Shown here: positions 1 to 6,344 of the stretch, one piece after another
Layout of the letters: the number at the start of each line of letters is the position of its first letter
Position numbering within the stretch: position 1 is the first letter of the stretch
Assembly (NCBI GenBank): GCA_963817635.1
Contig: CAWFPR010000019.1
Span: 1-11,415, forward strand
From: CAWFPR01 sp963817635
GTDB lineage: Bacteria > Acidobacteriota > Vicinamibacteria > Vicinamibacterales > 2-12-FULL-66-21
Length of the DNA: 11,415 nt
Direction: 5' to 3'
Notes under the pieces: generated by a model
Told to the model about the DNA's origin: nothing
What the model saw: the letters and a program-made list of their open reading frames with translations, nothing else
Databases searched by the model: none
Program-made: the position numbers and the translations under genes

Positions 1-384
1 ATGGTCGGTCCCCGATGCTCCCTCGATTCAGTGGAGCAGCGCGAATCCGTCATGCCGCCGAACCCCTGAATCAGCCCCCGGCTCGCCAGCTTGGGCGGTG
101 ACGGCTTCCGGATGAGGGTGCCATCAGCCATGGTGCGAACTCGCTTTTCTCTGAATCAACTGGTTGACGAGGCTGGCCTTTCGCAAAAGCCATAGCGCAA
201 GGCCGGGACCGTCAGATGCCTGTGTGGCGATGTCGAGGCAACCGACTTACGGGGAAGGACTTATCGAAAGGAACAGTGATGGGAGACTGCGCGTGGCGTG
301 GAGGGGTAGGCGCAGGCTGCGCCGATCGGGACACTCTGCGGCAGGTTGACGCGCTGGTCGCGGGGCCTTCAGAATCGCAGGCAG
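1..384. other. Left-edge region without a convincing gene
   Basis: No reading frame here has both a recognisable product and a good ribosome-binding site. On the minus strand a frame from an ATG at 131-129 stays open to the left edge (43 codons, beginning MADGTLIRK), so it could be the 5' end of a gene leaving the window, but it has no clear Shine-Dalgarno and I recognise no family. On the plus strand an ATG at 279 has a good AAAGGA-type site before it, but its frame closes at 431 inside the next gene and looks like a chance frame. Positions 133-200 are the least GC-rich part and the most likely place for the promoter of the downstream gene, but I see no convincing -35/-10 pair. Confidence 0.4.
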
Positions 385-2211
385 ATGGCCGGAAAGCCCA
401 TGAAGTCGAGGCGGAAGCCGCAGGCGGCTGACGATCCGCCCGGACCTGGAGATGTCGCCCCTCGTCGCCTGAGGACGGCTGTCTGGGTGTCGATCGCGCT
501 GGTGGCGCTCACTCTCGCTGTGTTCGCGCCTGTCCGGCACTTCTCGTTCGTCTCCTGGGACGACCCGCAATACGTCTCCGCGAACCCTGTGGTCAGCCGG
601 GGCCTCACACCTGCCGGCATCCTGTGGGCGCTGAGCAGCCCGGGTCTCTTCTACTGGCATCCGGTCACGTGGCTGTCGCACATGACGGACGTAGACCTCT
701 TCGGCCTGCGGGCCGGCGCGCATCACATGATGAACGTTGTCCTGCACGCCGCCGGCGCGCTGCTTCTTTTCTGGGTGCTCCAGCGGATGACCGGCCAGAC
801 CGGCCGCAGCGCGCTCGCTGCCGCCTTGTTCGCGATCCACCCGCTCCATGTCGAATCGGTGGCGTGGATCGCGGAGCGCAAGGACGTGCTGAGCGGCGTG
901 TTCTGGATGCTCACTCTCTGGGCGTACGTGAGCTACGTGCGCGATCCCGGGCGTGCCAGGTATGCCGCCGTCGTCGTTTTCTATGTCCTCGGGCTGATGT
1001 CGAAACCGACGCTCGTCACGCTGCCGCTGGTCCTGCTGCTGCTCGACGTATGGCCGCTCGGCCGGACCGGCCTCACGCGGGCCTCGCCCGCGGCTCCCCT
1101 CAGCCGGCTCGTTGTCGAGAAGATTCCCCTGATCGCGCTGTCGATCGCCGGGAGCCTCGCCACGTTCCTGGCGCAGTCCCGCGTCGGCGCGGTCCAGAGC
1201 CTGGAAACGGTGCCCATCGGCCTGCGGCTGTCGAACGCCACGGTTTCCTGTGTCAGCTACATCATCATGACCGTGTGGCCAAGCCGGCTCGCGCCCTTCT
1301 ATCCGTACCGGCCAGTCGCAGGATGGCGGGTGTTCTGCTGCCTGCTGATTCTCGCAGGCGTATCGATCGCGGCCGTCCGGGCCTTCCAGCGGCGGCCGTA
1401 CTTCCTGGTCGGCTGGCTGTGGTACTTCGTGACGCTGCTGCCGGTGCTCGGATTCGTACAGGTCGGCAGTCAATCGATGGCCGACCGTTTCATGTACTTG
1501 CCGCTCGTGGGTCTCCTGATCATTCTGGTGTGGGGAGCCGGCGATCTGGTGACTTCCCTTCGCGTCCACAGACTCGCCGCCGGCGCGGCGGCGATCGCGA
1601 TAGTGGCGGCCTTCGGCGGTGCCGCCCGTGTTCAGGCCGGCTACTGGAAGGACAGCGAGACGCTCTGGCGGCGCGCCGTGGACGTCGTCCCGAACAACGA
1701 TCTGGCTCACGCGAATCTCGGCCTCGTTCTCGAGGCTGCCGGAAGGCCCGACGAGGCGCTGGCGCATTTCTCGGAGGCCCTGCGGATCATCTCGACACCA
1801 GACCCACGAACCGGCACGGGAAGGGGAGTCCCTCCGCGGGAGTACGTCGCCCTGCTGCACAGCCAGATCGGTCTCCTGCTCGGCCGCCAGGGGCGTATCG
1901 ATGAGGCCACGGCACACTTCCGCGAGGCGATTCGACTCGATCCGGGGCGTGCGACGCTCCACGGAGACCTCGCGTCGGTCCTGTATCGCGCGGGCGATCG
2001 GGCCGGGGCGATTGGGCAACTGGAAGACGCGCTCAGGCTGGAGCCCACGCACAACAGCGCGGCCAAATGGCACTACAACCTCGCCGCCATGCTCAACGAG
2101 AGCGGCCGCACCACGGAAGCGGTTCGGGAGCTGGAATCGGCGCTCGCGATCAACCCGACCTACGACGAAGCCCGAACGGCCCTCAGCGAACTGCGGAAGC
2201 AGCTGCGATGA
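385..2211 (+). CDS. TMTC-like GT-C membrane glycosyltransferase with C-terminal TPR repeats
   Basis: The product is 608 residues from ATG 385. The first half is a polytopic membrane region of about twelve hydrophobic segments, starting at residues ~32-51. The second half, from ~residue 436, carries about four TPR units, for example NNDLAHANLGLVLEAAGRPD and AAKWHYNLAAMLNESGRTTE. An acidic pair sits in the first extracytoplasmic loop (WDDPQY, D59-D60), where GT-C enzymes keep catalytic acids. HPLHVESVAWIAERKDVLSG at ~152-171 resembles the signature of eukaryotic TMTC O-mannosyltransferases. The family transfers sugar from a polyprenyl-phosphate donor outside the cytoplasmic membrane; donor and acceptor here are unknown. 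A TTG at 346 and an ATG at 400 are other possible starts; none has a strong Shine-Dalgarno, and a TAG at 307 closes the frame upstream. The last 71 bp are repeated at 6144-6214. Fold assignment is firm, enzymatic role inferred. Confidence 0.85.
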   Translation: MAGKPMKSRRKPQAADDPPGPGDVAPRRLRTAVWVSIALVALTLAVFAPVRHFSFVSWDDPQYVSANPVVSRGLTPAGILWALSSPGLFYWHPVTWLSHMTDVDLFGLRAGAHHMMNVVLHAAGALLLFWVLQRMTGQTGRSALAAALFAIHPLHVESVAWIAERKDVLSGVFWMLTLWAYVSYVRDPGRARYAAVVVFYVLGLMSKPTLVTLPLVLLLLDVWPLGRTGLTRASPAAPLSRLVVEKIPLIALSIAGSLATFLAQSRVGAVQSLETVPIGLRLSNATVSCVSYIIMTVWPSRLAPFYPYRPVAGWRVFCCLLILAGVSIAAVRAFQRRPYFLVGWLWYFVTLLPVLGFVQVGSQSMADRFMYLPLVGLLIILVWGAGDLVTSLRVHRLAAGAAAIAIVAAFGGAARVQAGYWKDSETLWRRAVDVVPNNDLAHANLGLVLEAAGRPDEALAHFSEALRIISTPDPRTGTGRGVPPREYVALLHSQIGLLLGRQGRIDEATAHFREAIRLDPGRATLHGDLASVLYRAGDRAGAIGQLEDALRLEPTHNSAAKWHYNLAAMLNESGRTTEAVRELESALAINPTYDEARTALSELRKQLR

Positions 2212-2341
2212 CCTTGACCGTCATTGCTTCCCAGGAGTCGCGATCGCGTAGAGATCGGATCGCGTCATGACATACAGCACGCCGCTCGCAGCCACCGGCG
2301 TGCTGTAGAGCGAGTTGCCCATGTCGGTCTCGGCGATCTTC
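2141..2341. repeat. 201-bp direct repeat, left copy (TPR/PQQ gene-end junction)
   Basis: This segment matches 6144-6344 in the same orientation without gaps, with 13 mismatches counted by hand (about 93.5% identity); the offset is exactly 4003 bp. It spans the last 24 codons of the TPR gene, a 9-bp gap, and the last ~40 codons of a minus-strand PQQ-propeller gene. Similarity stops sharply at both ends. Here the TPR part belongs to an intact gene and the PQQ part is a fragment. It is far too long for a transposition target duplication. Confidence 0.93.
2221..2341 (-). pseudogene. 3'-terminal remnant of a PQQ-like beta-propeller gene
   Basis: On the minus strand this encodes KIAETDMGNSLYSTPVAASG and then VLYVMTRSDLYAIATPGKQ before TGA at 2223-2221. 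It matches the last 39 residues of the intact propeller at 7639-6224 with three substitutions (I to T, N to S, A to G). The frame stays open upstream to 2460, but that part does not resemble the propeller, and no start or body is present. I read it as a piece left by duplication and deletion. The convergent spacing to the TPR gene (TGA ends 2211, this stop starts 2221) probably preserves the ancestral order. Confidence 0.9.
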
Positions 2342-2471
2342 AGGGATCGACGCCGCCAGCAGGCCGACCGCACGCCCGGCTCCTGCAACACGGGGATGGC
2401 GATGGCAGCGGTGATGACGGGCGCCGGCGCCGTTACCGTCGCCGCCTCAGCGACGAGCACCTACGGCCGGG

Positions 2472-2487
2472 TGTTCAAAGTTGAACA
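2472..2487. promoter_or_regulatory. Operator-like dyad upstream of the ice-binding-like gene
   Basis: TGTTCAAAGTTGAACA has perfect 7-bp arms (TGTTCAA and TTGAACA) around a 2-bp centre, and stands out as AT-rich in GC-rich DNA. A 2-nt loop is too short for a good RNA hairpin, so a site for a dimeric DNA-binding protein is more likely. It ends 35 bp before ATG 2523. The regulator is not identifiable and no convincing -35/-10 pair could be placed with it. Confidence 0.4.
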
Positions 2488-2522
2488 GCGGGCCATTCCC
2501 GGCAGCCGTATTTTTGCTTGAG

Positions 2523-3611
2523 ATGTTTCACAAGGGCCTGGGAGTCATCCCAATCATCGGGATGGCCGCGCTCGTGGGCGGGTCCAGGCCGGCCCTGGCT
2601 CAATCGGTCGGAGCATCCACGAGCTTCGCGGTGTCAGCGTCCGCCGGGGTCACGGCCGCACCGGGAACTGTTGTGACCGGGGACGTCGGGGCGTCGCCAA
2701 CGGCTTCGATTACCGGCTTTCCTCCCGCCATCATCACACCGCCGTTTGGGCAACATGTCAACGACGCCGCAGCCATCGCGGCTCACGCAGCCAACCTCTC
2801 GCTGTTCAGCCAGTTGAACACAGGAGCGTGCGACGACAACCCGGGTTCTTTGATCGACGGCGTGACGTTCACTCCTGGCATTCACTGCTTTGCAGCGACG
2901 GCTCTGCTGGCGGCCGCTGGAAATCTGAATCTCAGCGGGGCGGGCACCTACATCTTCCGTGTGGGCAGCGCGCTGACGGCCCAGGCCGGTTCGACGGTGA
3001 CGCTGCTGGCCGGCGCCGACCCATGTAACGTCTATTGGCAGGTAACCAGCGCGGCCACGATCGATGGAACCACCTTCGCCGGAAACATCGTCGCGCAGGC
3101 CGGCGTCACCATGGCCGCCGGCGCAAGCCTGACTGGCCGGGCACTGGCCACGGCCGCCTCGGTGACGCTCGCCGCCAACACATCCGTGGGCGGCTGTAGC
3201 ACCCCGCCTGCGTCGTGCCCGACGATCACGCTCTCCCCGGCAACGCTGCCAGGGGGCACGGTGGGGGTCGCGTTCAACGAGACGATCGCGGGCAGCGGCG
3301 GCGCCTCGCCATACAGCTTCGGCGTGACCAGCGGCACACTGCCCGCGGGCCTCACGCTCACCGCGGCCGGCGTGCTGGCGGGGACGCCGACCACCGCGGC
3401 CTCGTCCACCTTTACCGTCCGTGGGACGGATGCGGACGCGTGTTTCGCGGCGGTGTCCTATTCCGTTGTCATCGCGGCGGCGCCGTGCCGCCGTCGTCTG
3501 CGGCGATCATCGCGCTCTCCCCGCCAACGCTGCCCGGGGGCACCGTGGGGGTCGCGTTCGACGAGACGATCGCGGGCAGCGGCGGCGCCTCGCCGTACAG
3601 CTTCGGCGTGA
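2523..3611 (+). CDS. Ice-binding-like (DUF3494) secreted protein, N-terminal part of a frameshifted gene
   Basis: From ATG 2523 the product starts with a signal peptide (residues 1-26, ending GGSRPALA, cleavage before QSVGAS). A DUF3494 ice-binding-like beta-solenoid domain follows to ~residue 225; diagnostic stretches include TGDVGASPTASITGFPP, GTYIFRVGSALTAQAGSTV, CNVYWQVTSAATIDGTTFAG and LTGRALATAASVTLAANTS. The first He_PIG Ig-like repeat spans ~232-319. Near 3485 one base is missing relative to the same linker in later repeats, so the frame runs into unrelated Arg-rich residues and stops at 3611 (362 residues). Restoring the base gives one 643-residue protein ending at 4453. Family members bind ice as soluble or surface adhesins, though many relatives are untested. 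A TTG at 2481 is an alternative start but lies inside the upstream dyad; the Shine-Dalgarno for 2523 is weak. Confidence 0.85.
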   Translation: MFHKGLGVIPIIGMAALVGGSRPALAQSVGASTSFAVSASAGVTAAPGTVVTGDVGASPTASITGFPPAIITPPFGQHVNDAAAIAAHAANLSLFSQLNTGACDDNPGSLIDGVTFTPGIHCFAATALLAAAGNLNLSGAGTYIFRVGSALTAQAGSTVTLLAGADPCNVYWQVTSAATIDGTTFAGNIVAQAGVTMAAGASLTGRALATAASVTLAANTSVGGCSTPPASCPTITLSPATLPGGTVGVAFNETIAGSGGASPYSFGVTSGTLPAGLTLTAAGVLAGTPTTAASSTFTVRGTDADACFAAVSYSVVIAAAPCRRRLRRSSRSPRQRCPGAPWGSRSTRRSRAAAAPRRTASA

Positions 3612-4320
3612 CCAGCGGCACGTTGCCCGCGGGTCTCACGCTCACCGCGGCCGGCGTGCTGGCGGGGACGCCGACCACCGCGGGATCGTCCACCTTTACC
3701 GTCCGCGCGACCGACGCGGCTGCGTGTTTCGGGGCGGTGTCCTATTCCGTCGTCATCGCGGCGGCGCCGGTGCCGCCGCCGGCGTGCGGCACCATCACGC
3801 TCTCTCCCGCGACGCTGCCCGGGGGCAGGGTGGGGATCGCGTTCAACGAGACGATCGCGGGCAGCGGCGGCGCATCGCCGTACAGCTTCGGCGTCACCAG
3901 CGGCACGCTGCCCGCGGGCCTCACGCTCACCGCGGCCGGCGTGCTGGCGGGGACGCCGACGACCGCGGCATCGTCCACCTTTACCGTCCGTGCGACCGAC
4001 GCGGCTGCGTGTTTCGGGGCGGTGTCCTATTCCGTCGTCATCGCGGCGGCGCCGGTGCCGCCGGCGGCCTGCGCCACCATCACGCTCTCCCCGCCAGCGC
4101 TGCCCGGGGGCACCGTGGGGGTCGCGTTCAACGAGACGATCGCGGGCAGCGGCGGCGCCTCGCCGTACAGCTTCGGCGTCACCAGCGGCACGCTGCCCGC
4201 GGGCCTCACGCTCACCGCGGCCGGCGTGTTGGCGGGGAGGCCGACCACTGCGGGATCGTCCACCTTTACCGTCCGCGCGACCGACGCGGACGGGTGCGGG
4301 AGCGGACGCTCCTACACGGT
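3216..4320 (+). repeat. Four tandem 285-bp repeats encoding He_PIG Ig-like domains
   Basis: The period is 285 bp (95 codons): the ATC beginning the I-T/A-L-S stretch lies at 3225, 3509, 3794 and 4079. The first interval is 284 because of the frameshift. Units are over 90% identical at the DNA level by eye. Each encodes a TLPGG turn, FNETIAGSGGASPYSFGVTS, TLPAGLTLTAAGVLAGTPTT and SSTFTVRATDA, the hallmark of He_PIG (putative Ig) domains, joined by a short Pro/Ala linker. The last unit diverges at its end and leads into the C-terminal sorting tail. Such units stretch or present a surface domain. Their similarity makes copy number prone to change and to assembly error. Confidence 0.92.
3485..3486 (+). 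other. Frameshift point in the ice-binding-like gene
   Basis: In the repeat 2/3 and 3/4 linkers the sequence reads GCGCCGGTGCCGCC; at the repeat 1/2 linker it reads GCGCCGTGCCGCC, one G short. Inserting one base between 3485 and 3486 joins the two reading frames into a continuous 643-residue protein. It may be a real mutation or a sequencing or assembly error in a GC-rich repeat. Confidence 0.88.
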
Positions 4321-4453
4321 CGGTATTCCTGTGCCCGCTGACGTCCCCGCCCTTTCGGTCCTGGCGACGATCCTCCTCGCGTGCCTCTTGGTCCTGGCAA
4401 GCGTGGTATCAATGCGGCGACAGGCCTCCCTGGCGAAATCCCGAAATAGGTGA
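3486..4453 (+). CDS. C-terminal part of the ice-binding-like protein: three He_PIG repeats and IPTL-CTERM-like tail
   Basis: This is the downstream half of the gene that begins at 2523, in the frame restored after 3485. It holds He_PIG repeats 2, 3 and 4 and then a tail: a Pro-containing linker (VPADVPALS), a hydrophobic stretch (VLATILLACLLVLASVVS) and a basic end (MRRQASLAKSRNR). That order matches IPTL-CTERM-type sorting signals, with VPALS in place of IPTLS; such tails are handled by exosortase-type transpeptidases in Gram-negatives. No exosortase gene lies in this window. The same frame is open back to a GTG at 3215, but that stretch reads repeat 1 out of frame and is not expected to be real protein. 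The gene converges on the cytochrome, with 76 bp between stops. Confidence 0.8.
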
Positions 4454-4529
4454 CGCCGGTGCCGCTCCCCCGACGGTGTTCACGTGCTGGACGTACCTTG
4501 TGCCGAGCACCCTGTCACCGCCGTTCGCA

Positions 4530-5777
4530 TCAGTCGCGCGCGTGACACTTGTTGCAGAGCGTCCGCTGATAGCCGGCGAAAATGGTCGCCGGGCGGTCGT
4601 AGTACGCCGCGCGGGTTTCGGCGGCCGTGCGCCCTCTTGCATTCTGGGGCTCGCCCGGCGTCGTGTCGGTGCCGGGCCACATGCCGTCGGACGTGAGGAA
4701 GTCCGCCTCCGCGTCCCAGCGCATCATGTGCTGCCAGCCGGTCGCATGGGCGCGATGACAGGTGAGGCAGCTCACCAGGTCTCCACTCTGGGGCCCGCCA
4801 AGCGCGCTGTCATTGCTCTTGGCGTGTGCCGCGAGGGCGGCATAGTCGCTCGTGTTCTCGACGAAGGGCACGAGAGACGAATACGACGAGGCGGACGTGC
4901 CCGTCAGGTCCCCGGTCTTGACGTACGAGGCGTAGTTGCTGCGGTGCGTCGCGGCCAGGGCCACGTCGGCCGCATGTCCCGTCGTCAGGAATTGTGGATG
5001 GCACGTCGCGCACCAGCGAGCCCAGGTTTCCCGGCCGCCTCCCGTGGCCTGCCCGTAGGCGACACGGGTCTGACTGGTCGCCTCAGACCGGTTGTAGCTT
5101 TCGGGCGCGACCGCCGCGGGGACGCCAGTGAATGTCACGCCTTCCTTCGAGTACCCCGCCCCGGCCAGCATTCGATACACGCCAACGGCGAGGCCCGCCC
5201 TCGGCTGAAGGCTCGTGTCGTACGAACCGGAACCAACGACGGGCGCGCCGGACTCGGAGATTGAGCCGTCGGCGAGCCGCCGGTACTTCCCGTGCGGATC
5301 GTGACAGGAGGTGCACCCGAACTGGGACGCGGCGAAGGACCCGCCCGGCGACGTGAAGTTCTCGGTGTCTGCGACGAACCCGAAATCGGCGGCGACGATG
5401 TTGTGCCCGTGGGTCGAGCCGCTCTCGCGCATCGTCGCCCCGAGGATGGTGTAGGTGTAGTCCTTCTTGAGCCAGCCGAAGTCGCCTCCCGGCGTCCTCT
5501 GCAGCGGGGCGGAGCCGAGTGGCATGCGCGTGTCGGGTGTGGCGACACGGTACGCGTTCGGGCCCGGGGCCATCGCGTCCAGATGGCATCTCAGGCAGAC
5601 CGAACTCGGGTCGGACTGCCGCAGGAGGTGGGTTCCCGATTCACGTGCGGAATGCACGCTGTGACAGGCGCTGCACTCCCCGGTGCCCCCTGAGTGGAAC
5701 GCGGATGTGCCGGTGCCGGCGAACATCATGAGCGCGACCAGCAGGGGTGCGGTCCCGAGCTTCGAAATTGCCTTCAT
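4530..5777 (-). CDS. OmcS-like six-haem c-type cytochrome, predicted extracellular nanowire subunit
   Basis: The 415-residue product has a signal peptide (1-26, ending GTGTSA) and six CXXCH haem motifs at 35-39, 61-65, 155-159, 256-260, 337-341 and 408-412. As I recall Geobacter sulfurreducens OmcS (six haems, ~407 mature residues; here 389), shared stretches run throughout: FHSGG at the mature N-terminus, TPGGDFGW, GHNIVA, CHDPHGKYRR, VPAAVAP, EATSQTRVAYGQ, SGDLTGT, CHRAHA and YQRTLCNKCHARD at the C-terminus. H42 (mature position 16, in CSACHSVH) matches OmcS His16, the ligand given to haem 5 of the next subunit, which argues for polymerisation. The role would be long-range electron transfer to external acceptors. 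Start: GGAG 7 nt before ATG 5777. No porin-cytochrome or maturation genes are in the window. The OmcS-family call is strong; filament formation is inferred. Confidence 0.92.
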   Translation of the reverse strand: MKAISKLGTAPLLVALMMFAGTGTSAFHSGGTGECSACHSVHSARESGTHLLRQSDPSSVCLRCHLDAMAPGPNAYRVATPDTRMPLGSAPLQRTPGGDFGWLKKDYTYTILGATMRESGSTHGHNIVAADFGFVADTENFTSPGGSFAASQFGCTSCHDPHGKYRRLADGSISESGAPVVGSGSYDTSLQPRAGLAVGVYRMLAGAGYSKEGVTFTGVPAAVAPESYNRSEATSQTRVAYGQATGGGRETWARWCATCHPQFLTTGHAADVALAATHRSNYASYVKTGDLTGTSASSYSSLVPFVENTSDYAALAAHAKSNDSALGGPQSGDLVSCLTCHRAHATGWQHMMRWDAEADFLTSDGMWPGTDTTPGEPQNARGRTAAETRAAYYDRPATIFAGYQRTLCNKCHARD

Positions 5778-6143
5778 GCCAATGCTCCGCGGGTCTCGTG
5801 TGCGGTCCGGGAATGGACCACGATCTCGCGAAGGGAGTCGGCCCCGGGCCGCGCGAGCTGTAGCCGGCGATCCGGCCGTCGTGCGTGTTCACGGGCTGAT
5901 GATGTGATGTGTCTTGCGAACCCGCCCGTCGGCGACCTTGAGTGTGGCCGATCTCTCCGCCTCTCATACCGAGGGCTCATAGCGAACGATCACATCGACA
6001 GGATCGCAAGAACCTGACCATGGACCGCACGCGTGGATTTGCGTCCGCACGGCATGGTCACTCAGTCCGCGTGTGCGAAGAGGGCGCCATCAGCGCCACG
6101 GCCGCACACCGTGCGCACAGAGCCGCACAGAGCGCCGCGCCCT
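5778..6143. other. Long leader/promoter region upstream of the cytochrome
   Basis: No gene was recognised here. The part next to the cytochrome carries a cluster of inverted repeats (5804-5876, separate entry). From about 5877 to 6010 the DNA is less GC-rich and is the likely promoter region, but no clear sigma70 or sigma54 motif could be placed. Between about 6010 and 6143 a plus-strand frame is open into the TPR-gene remnant, but its sequence up to 6143 does not resemble the TPR gene. Confidence 0.5.
5804..5876 (-). promoter_or_regulatory. Cluster of inverted repeats in the cytochrome leader
   Basis: Three dyads lie 27-99 bp upstream of the cytochrome ATG. GGTCC/GGACC lies at 5804-5808 and 5815-5819 with a 6-nt loop. 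A 12-bp pairing follows, made of CTCGCG (5825-5830) and CGGCCC (5839-5844) against GGGCCG (5846-5851) and CGCGAG (5852-5857), with an 8-nt bulge on one side and one central base. GCCGG/CCGGC lies at 5863-5867 and 5872-5876 around CGAT. If transcribed they could fold in the 5' leader; in GC-rich DNA some may be chance. Confidence 0.3.
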
Positions 6144-6214
6144 CGCTCGGGATCGACGCGACCTGCGACGAAGCCCGAAAGGCCCTCAGCGAACTGGGGA
6201 AGCAGCTGCGATGA
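6144..6214 (+). pseudogene. 3'-terminal remnant of the TPR glycosyltransferase gene
   Basis: The last codons read SLGIDATCDEARKALSELGKQLR-stop (split here for clarity: SLGIDATCDEAR then KALSELGKQLR). They match the end of the intact gene, ALAINPTYDEAR then TALSELRKQLR, with TGA at 6212-6214. Several differences change residues (Y to C, T to K, R to G), as expected for a fragment without function. No TPR or membrane region lies upstream. Confidence 0.88.
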
Positions 6215-6344
6215 CCATGACGGTCATTGCTTCGCGGGAGTCGCGATCGCGTAGAGATCGGATCGCGTCATGACATACAGCACGCCGTTCGCGGCCACCG
6301 GCGTGCTGTAGAGCGAGTTGCCCATGTCGATCTCGGCGATCTTC
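6144..6344. repeat. 201-bp direct repeat, right copy (TPR/PQQ gene-end junction)
   Basis: This is the partner of 2141-2341 (same orientation, 13 mismatches, no gaps). Here the PQQ part (from 6224) belongs to the intact propeller gene, and the TPR part (6144-6214) is a fragment. The two copies enclose about 3.8 kb with the ice-binding-like and cytochrome genes. Recombination between them would remove exactly 4003 bp and rejoin an intact TPR gene convergently with an intact PQQ gene. Confidence 0.93.

Noticed and set aside
624..1904. 426-codon plus-strand frame within the TPR gene
   Set aside because: Very Arg- and Ala-rich, no domain, fully inside a better supported gene in another frame.
247..2073. 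608-codon open frame on the minus strand, opposite the TPR gene
   Set aside because: It is antisense to a gene with clear family sequence; its residues are Arg/Glu/Pro-rich with no recognisable domain, as expected for the reverse frame of GC-rich codons.
3421..4341. Repetitive 306-codon plus-strand frame across the Ig-like repeats, and repeated short minus-strand frames beginning MDD
   Set aside because: They are shifted or reverse readings of the same 285-bp units. The He_PIG frame explains the sequence better.
2523..4453. Programmed ribosomal frameshift in the adhesin gene
   Set aside because: There is no slippery heptamer or downstream pseudoknot signal at 3485, and the homologous linkers are in frame; a simple deletion or error is more economical.
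4454..4529. Possible bidirectional terminator between the adhesin and cytochrome stops
   Set aside because: Only weak short pairings (for example GTGCT/AGCAC) and no T-run on either strand.
4484..5693. Several plus-strand frames opposite the cytochrome
   Set aside because: The minus strand encodes six haem motifs and a signal peptide; the plus-strand frames are low-complexity shadows.
2141..6344. Transposon or insertion sequence bounded by the 201-bp repeats
   Set aside because: No transposase, no terminal inverted repeats at the block ends, and 201 bp of gene-end sequence is far too long for a target-site duplication.
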